Source of the DNA: EW11 sp035765635
GTDB lineage: Bacteria > Verrucomicrobiota > Verrucomicrobiia > Opitutales > Opitutaceae
NCBI GenBank assembly: GCA_035765635.1
Contig: DASTWZ010000010.1
Location: 1-64,000, forward strand
DNA length: 64,000 nucleotides
Direction of reading: 5' to 3'
How positions within the stretch are numbered: position 1 is the first letter of the stretch; every line of letters begins with the position of its first letter. A program made the position numbers and the translations under genes. Under the pieces are notes generated by a model. The model worked only from the letters and a program-made list of their open reading frames with translations. It searched no databases and was not told the DNA's origin. Below, in pieces: positions 42,954 through 50,100 of the stretch.

Positions 42954-44996
42954 ATGAGCTTCTGCGCGGCAGCACGAGTGAACGCACTCGGCTCCGCTCC
43001 ACAATTTCACAACGCAGTTTTTTGCGTGATTAAAATTTTTTTACAAGTCCTGGGCTGGCTCATCGCTCACACGCCCGAACCGCTTCTCGATGGTCTCTGC
43101 GGCCTGCTCGGAAGGCTGATGCTGCTCGTCGCGGCACGTCGGCGGCGTTTGGTCTATTCGAATCTGGATCACGCATTCCCGGATCGCTCACGGGATTGGA
43201 AGCGCAAGATCGCCCGCGAAAGCAGCCGCAGACTTTTCGAGACCGTCCTCATCTCCGCCGCGGCACCTTATCTCAGCGAAAAACGTATCCGCTCCATGGT
43301 TACAGCGGCTCCGGAAATCGCGAAGTTCTTCGGCGAGCATCAAGCCGCGCCTTTTCCCATGCTGATCTGCGTGCCACACTTCGCGTATTGGGAGACGCTG
43401 ACCTGGCTTTCGCTTTTCGTTCCTCAGCCGCCACCCCAATTCGGCGTGATTTTCCGACCGCTGAACAACTCCACGCTCGACGCCTGGGTCAAACGCACGC
43501 GCGAGCGTTTCGGCATGCGTCTTCTTTCGCGAAAAACGGGGCTGCAGGAGGCCTTCAAATTCCTGAAGTCGAATTCCGCAGTCGCGCTGCTCTTCGATCA
43601 GAACGCCGGAATGAACGGCGCGCTCACAACGCTTTTCGGGCGCGTCTGCTCGACGACGGAACTGACCGATCTGCTGGCGCGGAAATATCAGGCCCGCGCT
43701 TCCGTCTGCTATCCGCGCCGTCTGGGCTTCTGGCGCCTTCGCTTCGAGGACCCAGAGATTCCCTCCGCTCCGGCGGGAGCGAACGTCGCGTTGGAAGCCA
43801 ACCGGTGGCTCGAAACTGCGCTCTCGAGCGACGACAACCTCTGCGCCTCGTGGCTTTGGAGCCACGATCGCTGGCGAAATCAAGACATGCCGGATCGGCG
43901 TTTTCGCCTGGAAGCCAAACGCGATCTGCTGACCGAGGATCTGGCGGCGCACGGACTGGCCGAGCTTCCCCGCCGCACGCGGTTTTGGATTCGGCTGCCG
44001 AACTGGCTCGGCGACGTGGTGATGGCTTTGCCTCTCCTGCGCGCGCTGCGCGCCTCGCGTCCTGACGCTGAAATCACGCTGATTGGAAAGGCAGTTTTCC
44101 TGCCATTCCTGAAAATGACGGGCGTGGCCGACCGTCTCGAAGCGCTGCCGTCGCGAGAAAATGGATACTTCAGGAGCTTCTGGCGCATGCGTCACCAGTT
44201 TCCGGATACATACGTGCTGTTCACCCATTCGTTTCGCGGCGACCTGGAAGCGTGGTTGACGCGCGCAAGGCAGCGCTTCGGCGTGGTTTGGCCAGGGAAG
44301 CACAGACCGTTGCTCACTCATCGCTACGACGTTCCGGCCGATTTCGTCGAAGCCGAGCGCCATCAATTCGAAGTTTGGCAAAATTATTTTCGTCGCTTCG
44401 GACTGGTGAAGGAAATCGAGCGCACGCCTCTTCGCCTCGATTTGCCCGCGGCGCCTAACGATGCGTCGCGTAGTGGGAATTCCACTACGACGGTGCTTCC
44501 CCATGCGAACGATGTCGTTTTCGGTTTCATCGCCGGCTCGGAAAACACGCCGGAAAAGCGCTGGCCGATCGAACACTGGCGAACCCTGATCCAGGCCCTT
44601 GCCGCCGTCTACCCGCAGGCGCAGTTCAAGCTGTTCGGCACCAAAAATGATCAGCCGATCACGTCGTCCATCGCCTCGGGTCTCGGCGCAAAGGTCGAAG
44701 ACATTGCCGGAAAAACCGATCTGCCGCGCTACATCGAGGAGCTGCGCCGCTGCACGATTTTGGTGACCAACGACACGGGCGGCATGCACCTGGCTAATTC
44801 CTGCGGCGTTCCGCTGATCGCGCTTTTTGGGCCGACCAATCCCATACGCACTGGGCCAATTTATTCGGCGCCGTTCGAGATCCTCCAGCCTCCCGGCTGT
44901 CCTCGAACCGGCGGCGGAAAACTCGTGGATTTGCGTCCGGAAACCGTTCTCGCTTCTGTACGGCGCCTCGTGCCTGCCGCCGCCATACGAGAATAG
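42954..44996 (+). CDS. LpxL-like acyltransferase fused to GT9 glycosyltransferase
   Basis: A 680-aa protein with two enzymes. Residues ~25-335 are a lysophospholipid/lauroyl acyltransferase of the LpxL/HtrB family, with H142 and E147 in the HX4E motif (VPHFAYWE). Residues ~343-680 are a GT9 glycosyltransferase (WIRLPNWLGDVVMALPLL, and TNDTGGMHLANSCGVPLIA). Together they could acylate lipid A and add a core sugar. The start at 42954 is the first ATG after the divergent GT9 gene; a GTG at 43026 is also possible. A short palindrome interrupts the coding region near 44470-44490. Confidence 0.88.
   Translation: MSFCAAARVNALGSAPQFHNAVFCVIKIFLQVLGWLIAHTPEPLLDGLCGLLGRLMLLVAARRRRLVYSNLDHAFPDRSRDWKRKIARESSRRLFETVLISAAAPYLSEKRIRSMVTAAPEIAKFFGEHQAAPFPMLICVPHFAYWETLTWLSLFVPQPPPQFGVIFRPLNNSTLDAWVKRTRERFGMRLLSRKTGLQEAFKFLKSNSAVALLFDQNAGMNGALTTLFGRVCSTTELTDLLARKYQARASVCYPRRLGFWRLRFEDPEIPSAPAGANVALEANRWLETALSSDDNLCASWLWSHDRWRNQDMPDRRFRLEAKRDLLTEDLAAHGLAELPRRTRFWIRLPNWLGDVVMALPLLRALRASRPDAEITLIGKAVFLPFLKMTGVADRLEALPSRENGYFRSFWRMRHQFPDTYVLFTHSFRGDLEAWLTRARQRFGVVWPGKHRPLLTHRYDVPADFVEAERHQFEVWQNYFRRFGLVKEIERTPLRLDLPAAPNDASRSGNSTTTVLPHANDVVFGFIAGSENTPEKRWPIEHWRTLIQALAAVYPQAQFKLFGTKNDQPITSSIASGLGAKVEDIAGKTDLPRYIEELRRCTILVTNDTGGMHLANSCGVPLIALFGPTNPIRTGPIYSAPFEILQPPGCPRTGGGKLVDLRPETVLASVRRLVPAAAIRE
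44470..44490. repeat. Short GTAGTG/CACTAC palindrome in coding sequence
   Basis: CGTAGTG and CACTACG arms surround GGAATTC. It encodes a non-conserved stretch (SRSGNSTTTV) in the GT9 half of the fusion, which looks like a small inserted sequence. Confidence 0.5.
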
Positions 44997-45040
44997 CGTT
45001 GCCCAGCCCGGCTCGAGTTTCAGCCTCGTCGTTCCCAATC

Positions 45041-46018
45041 GTGCCACTTCTCTCCGTCACCGATCTTCGCACCACGTTTCATACGCGAAACGGGATTTAT
45101 CGCGCGGTCGACGGCGTGAGTTTCTCGATCGAGCGTGGCGAAACGCTCGGCATCGTAGGCGAATCCGGCTCGGGCAAATCCGTGACGTGCTATTCGCTGA
45201 TGGGGCTTGTTCCGCAGCCGCCAGGGAGAATCGAAAGTGGCAGCGCGATTTTCGATGGAGTCGATTTGCTCCATTGTTCGCCAAGACAGTCGCGCGATAT
45301 CCGGGGCAAGCGCATCGCGATGATTTTTCAGGATCCGATGACGTCGTTGAATCCGTACATGCGGGTGTCGGAGCAAATCATCGAACCGCTGCGGATTCAT
45401 CAGGATATTTCGCACAAGGACGCGTTGAAAAAGGCGCTGGAGATGTTGAACGCGGTCGGAATCAACGACGCAGAGAAACGCATTCATTATTATCCGCACG
45501 AATTTTCCGGCGGCATGCGCCAACGCGTGATGATCGCGATGGCCCTGATCACGCGGCCGGAGTTGCTCATCGCGGACGAGCCGACGACGGCGCTCGACGT
45601 CACCGTGCAAGCGCAGATTCTCGAGTTGATCAAACGCCTGCAGACAGAAATGGGCATGGCGGTGATTTTCATCACGCACGACCTCGCGGTGGTTTCCGGA
45701 ATTTGCGATCGCGTGCAAGTGATGTATGCGGGACGCATCGTTGAAACAGCGAGCACGCGCGATCTTTTCGTTGAGCCGAAGCACCCTTACACGCGCGCGC
45801 TCCAGCAATCGATCCCCGCGCTACAGGCGAAGGGCGCCGAACTCTATACGATCAAGGGCATGCCGCCCGATGTCTCGAAGCCGCTCCCCGGCTGTCCCTT
45901 CGCTCCACGCTGCGAATTCGCCGCAGAAAAATGCTACGACATTCGTCCCGATCTGGCGGAGTACAAACCCGGCCACAGGCATGCGTGCCTGAGAGTGCAG
46001 TTGGGGGAAATCGCGTGA
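45041..46018 (+). CDS. Oligopeptide/dipeptide ABC transporter ATPase, OppD type
   Basis: A ~325-aa ATPase with Walker A GESGSGKS, ABC signature SGGMRQR, Walker B LLIADEP and a C-terminal oligopeptide/dipeptide extension with conserved Cys residues (CPFAPRCEFA), as in OppD/DppD. The GTG at 45041 gives the typical start (PLLSVTDLRTTF); the TTG at 44999 would add 14 residues. It follows the fusion gene by 44 bp and is paired with an OppF-like gene. No permease or binding-protein gene is in this window. Confidence 0.92.
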   Translation: MPLLSVTDLRTTFHTRNGIYRAVDGVSFSIERGETLGIVGESGSGKSVTCYSLMGLVPQPPGRIESGSAIFDGVDLLHCSPRQSRDIRGKRIAMIFQDPMTSLNPYMRVSEQIIEPLRIHQDISHKDALKKALEMLNAVGINDAEKRIHYYPHEFSGGMRQRVMIAMALITRPELLIADEPTTALDVTVQAQILELIKRLQTEMGMAVIFITHDLAVVSGICDRVQVMYAGRIVETASTRDLFVEPKHPYTRALQQSIPALQAKGAELYTIKGMPPDVSKPLPGCPFAPRCEFAAEKCYDIRPDLAEYKPGHRHACLRVQLGEIA

Positions 46019-46047
46019 GCGGTCTTAATCGCGTATCGTAATTCACA

Positions 46048-47031
46048 ATGTCAGCTCCCGTTCTCGAACTCCGAAATCTCAAGACCCACTTCCCGGTCTA
46101 TCACGGCTTCCTCCTCAAGCGGCAGGTCGGCGCGGTGAAGGCGGTGGATGGCGTTTCCCTTTCGGTGAATCAGGGTGAAGTGCTCGGCCTTGTGGGCGAA
46201 TCTGGTTGCGGAAAATCGACGTTGGCGCGGACGGTCATGCAATTGCTTCCGACCACGGAAGGCGCGGTGATTCTCGAAGGGAAAAATCTCACCAGCTCGA
46301 GCGCGTCCGAGGTGAAAGAAATCCGGCGCGATCTGCAGATGGTGTTTCAAGACCCGTACGCCTCGCTCAATCCGCGCAAAACCGTTTTCAACACGATCGC
46401 TGAACCACTGCTGGTTCACGGCCTCTGCAATTCGCGCAACGTGGGCGCGAGAGTGGCGGAACTCATGTCGCTGGTGGGCCTCGCGCCGCGCTTCATGCAG
46501 AAGTATCCGCACGAATTTTCCGGCGGACAACGCCAGCGCATCGCGATCGCACGCGCCCTCGCACTGAATCCCAAAGTGATCATCGCGGACGAACCGGTTT
46601 CCGCGCTCGATGTTTCCATCCAGGCGCAGATTCTAAATCTGTTATCGCATCTGTGTCGGAAGATGAACCTGACGCTCATCTTCATCGCGCACGATTTGTC
46701 GGTGGTGAAACATATCTCCGATCGCGTGGCCGTAATGTACTTGGGCAAAATCGTCGAACTCGGACCCGCAGTCGAGGTGATCGAACGCCCGAAGCATCCG
46801 TACACACGCGCGCTGATCTCGGCGATTCCCTCACTCGATCCCGACGCCGAAAAAACTCGCCGGCGCGCGGCGCTGCCCGGCGATCCTCCGTCGCCGATCA
46901 ATCCACCGGTGGGCTGTACGTTTCATCCGCGCTGCCCGTACGCAATCGAGCAGTGCAAGGCGGCGTTTCCGCCGATGATCCCGTGCGGAAAAGATCAGGA
47001 AGCCGCCTGCATTCGCGTGCACGAGATTTGA
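46048..47031 (+). CDS. Oligopeptide/dipeptide ABC transporter ATPase, OppF type
   Basis: A 327-aa ATPase with Walker A GESGCGKS, signature SGGQRQR, Walker B VIIADEP and the OppF C-terminal domain (CTFHPRCPYA). It is the second half of an OppDF pair, which work as a heterodimer. It is 29 bp after oppD, and is followed by an inverted-repeat element with a terminator. Confidence 0.93.
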   Translation: MSAPVLELRNLKTHFPVYHGFLLKRQVGAVKAVDGVSLSVNQGEVLGLVGESGCGKSTLARTVMQLLPTTEGAVILEGKNLTSSSASEVKEIRRDLQMVFQDPYASLNPRKTVFNTIAEPLLVHGLCNSRNVGARVAELMSLVGLAPRFMQKYPHEFSGGQRQRIAIARALALNPKVIIADEPVSALDVSIQAQILNLLSHLCRKMNLTLIFIAHDLSVVKHISDRVAVMYLGKIVELGPAVEVIERPKHPYTRALISAIPSLDPDAEKTRRRAALPGDPPSPINPPVGCTFHPRCPYAIEQCKAAFPPMIPCGKDQEAACIRVHEI

Positions 47032-47054
47032 GCTATCGCTCGAATCGCTGCAGC

Positions 47055-47170
47055 GCACGCCGGCCAACGGAGCGCCGGCCTCCGGCCGGCAAACCTATCT
47101 AGTGTCCCGCGAAGCGGGACGGATTTTTTGGCTGGCCGGCCGGAGGCCGGCGCTACGTTGGCTGGCGTGC
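47055..47170. repeat. 116-bp inverted-repeat element between oppF and uvrA
   Basis: Arms at 47055-47090 and 47135-47170 are reverse complements with 34 of 36 positions matching. The core (47091-47134) contains a GTCCCGC/GCGGGAC hairpin followed by a T tract. The left arm plus a comparable hairpin recur in degenerate form at 57471-57537. It lies between the convergent oppF and uvrA genes and encodes nothing. Confidence 0.85.
47104..47129 (+). terminator. Terminator in the core of the inverted-repeat element
   Basis: GTCCCGC GAA GCGGGAC hairpin followed by GGATTTTTT. It lies 72 bp after the oppF stop, and ends the oppDF transcript. Confidence 0.75.
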
Positions 47171-47180
47171 TGATTCCGAA

Positions 47181-50100
47181 TTAAGCTTTCGCGTGCGCTC
47201 GCAACTTCGTTCGCAGGTACGGTGCCGTCGGTGAATTTTTCACCTTCAGCAATCCTGCCAGCGGGCCTTGATACAACAGCTCCCCACCCGCGGGACCGCC
47301 TTGCGGGCCGAGTTCGATGACGTAGTCGGCTTCCGCGAGCAGATCCAAATGGTGCTCGATCACCACGACCGTGTGTCCTTGGTCCACGAGCGAGTGCAGC
47401 AGCTTGATCAATTTCTCACAGTCGCTCAGGTGCAGGCCAATCGTCGGCTCCTCCAGCAAATACAAACTCTTCGGCCGAATCCCACGGGAACGCTCACGAT
47501 AACTCGCGAGCCCCTGACTCAGTTCAGTCACGAGTTTCAAGCGCTGCGCTTCCCCACCGGAAAGTGTCGGAGAACTCTGCCCGAGCGTCAGATAGCCGAG
47601 TCCGCAATCGACCATCAGCTTGCAGACCTGAGATAGCTGCGAGTGAAAATCAAAAAAGACGGCGGCCTCTTCGAACGTGAGCTGCAGGACTTCGCCGATG
47701 TTTTTGCCCTTCCACGCGATATCCGCGACGTCCGGCCCGTAGCGCAGCCCGCGGCAATCGTCGCAGGGCAGATAGGTGTTCGGCATGAACGCCATTTCGA
47801 GTTTCACGCGTCCTGCTCCCAGGCATGTCTCGCAGCGTCCACCGGAGGTGTTGAAGGAGAAACGCGAGGCCGTATAGCCGCGAATTTTCGACTCGGGCAA
47901 CGAGGCGAAAAACTGGCGGATCAAATCGAAGATTCCCAGATACGTCGCAGGCGTCGAACGCGGCGTTTTTCCGATCGGCGATTGATCGACCTCGATCACC
48001 GATTTGAAACCGCCAATGCCGGTGAGTTCGTCAAACGGCAGCCCGGATTTTTCGCCTGAGGCCGACTCATCCGCGCTGAAGCGCACGTTCTTCACGAACT
48101 CCTTTGCGCTCACGTGGCTCTTCTTCTCCTTCACGCCGTAGTGGAAGACCGGATACAGCAAATCACGGAACAACGTCGATTTTCCGGCGCCGCTCGGCCC
48201 CGCCACCATGATCAGCCGCGCTTGGGGCAGGCGCAGATCGAAGTCCTTCAGGTTCCGCAGCCGCGCGCCATTCAGTTCGATCCAGGCGAGTTCGTTCTCA
48301 CGCTTTCTGCCATTGACCGCCTGTTCCGGAACGGGCCGGTATTCGCCGCGCGTCGGATGCGGGATGCCTTTCGCCAAAAACAATCCAGTCAACGACGCGG
48401 CATTTTCCTTCACTTCCTTGGGCGTGCCGTACGCCAGCAGTTCTCCGCCGTGAATGCCTGCGCCGGGACCGAGATCGATGATGCGATCAGCGCGTTCCAT
48501 CAACTCGTCATCGTGCTCGACGACGAGCAGCGTATTTCCTTTTTCCCGCAACGCCTGAAGCGTCTCGATCAGCCGATCGTTGTCGCGCGCGTGCAAACCG
48601 ATCGACGGCTCGTCCAAAACGTAGAGCACACCGGAGAGATTCGATCCGAGCTGCGCGGCTAAACGAATGCGCTGCGCCTCGCCGCCGGACAATGTCTCCG
48701 TGGGACGATCGAGCGACAAATAGCCAAGACCGACATGATCGAGAAAGCGCAGACGCTCCTCGATCTGGGGAACGATATCCTGCGTGATCAACCTGCCGCG
48801 TTCCTCGAGGTCGAGCTGCTGCATGTGCTTGATCAAATCACTCGGTGTGTCGCGGAGCAGTTGAGGCAGAGAGAGCGGCTTTTGTTTCCCTACGAAATGA
48901 AGTTTCACCGCGCGCGCCGTGCGATTCAGACGCTCGCCGTGGCATTCAGGGCACGGCTGGCCCGCGTCCGAAATGTCGGCATCAGGATCAACCAAACCCG
49001 ATTCGCGGAGATAGTTTTCCTCGTCTTCATCCTCGTCCGCAGGCTCCAGCATCCACGGGAAAATACGTCCGTGGCCGCGGCAGGCTGGGCACCAACCGCG
49101 CGGGGAGTTGAACGAGAAATGCTTTGGATCGAGTTCGGGAAACGATTCGCCGGTTTCGATATCCGTGCGCGTGGTCGAGAACCACGAAAGGATTTCACCA
49201 CTCGGGGTGAACAGGAAACACGAGCCCTTGCCCAAGCGCAGCGCTTCCTCGAGCGGATGGATCGCTTTGCCCTTGGCGGACCGCACTGGCGTCGCGGAAT
49301 CCGCTTTGAGATCCGCCACGACAACTTCGATATCGTGCTCCTTGTAGCGATCGAGTTTCTGAAACGTATCCACTTTCAGGAGACGTCCGTCGGCGCGCAT
49401 CAGCTCGTAACCTTGTTTGCCGATCCAGGTCGCGATCGGCTGATGATGCCCCTTGCGTCCGCGGATGAGCGGCGCGGCGAGATAAAGGTGCTTCGCCTTC
49501 TGCGCTTTTGGTGTCTCCAGAATTTTCGCGAGGAGCTTCTTCAACGCGCCGGTGGAGAGCGGCGTCACCGGCTTGTCCGTATCGGGATGATGCTGCACGC
49601 CGAGGCGCGCATAGAGCAGACGCAGGTACTGCGCCACTTCCGTGATCGTGGCGACGGTCGACTTGCGCGAGCCCCGCGTGACGCGCTGCTCGATGGCCAC
49701 GGTCGGTGGAATCCCGGTGAGTCGATCGATCGAAGGACGCGGCAACTGCTCCACGAATTGTCGAGCATAGGGCGACATCGACTCCATGAACCGGCGCTGG
49801 CCCTCCGCGAAAACAATATCGAACGCGAGCGTCGATTTTCCCGAACCGGAAACTCCCGTGACGACGGACAACTCCCTGTGGGGAATCGTGAGAGTCAGGT
49901 TCTTCAGATTGTTCTCCCGCGCGCCGACGATGCTCAGCGACGACTCGCCGCGGCCGTGTAGTCCGTTTGGCACTACATCTTCGGCGGCAGCCAGCACGCG
50001 GCGATCGCCTCGCGGCGCGTAATCTTCCTGCAACGCTTCGCGCAGAAACGACGCCGTCGCGGTTGCCGTTTTCGCAATGTCTTCCGGCGTGCCCGCAGCC

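Noticed and set aside
43188..45047. Minus-strand 619-aa frame
   Set aside because: Antisense to the LpxL-GT9 fusion. It is Arg-rich, as is common for shadows in GC-rich DNA.
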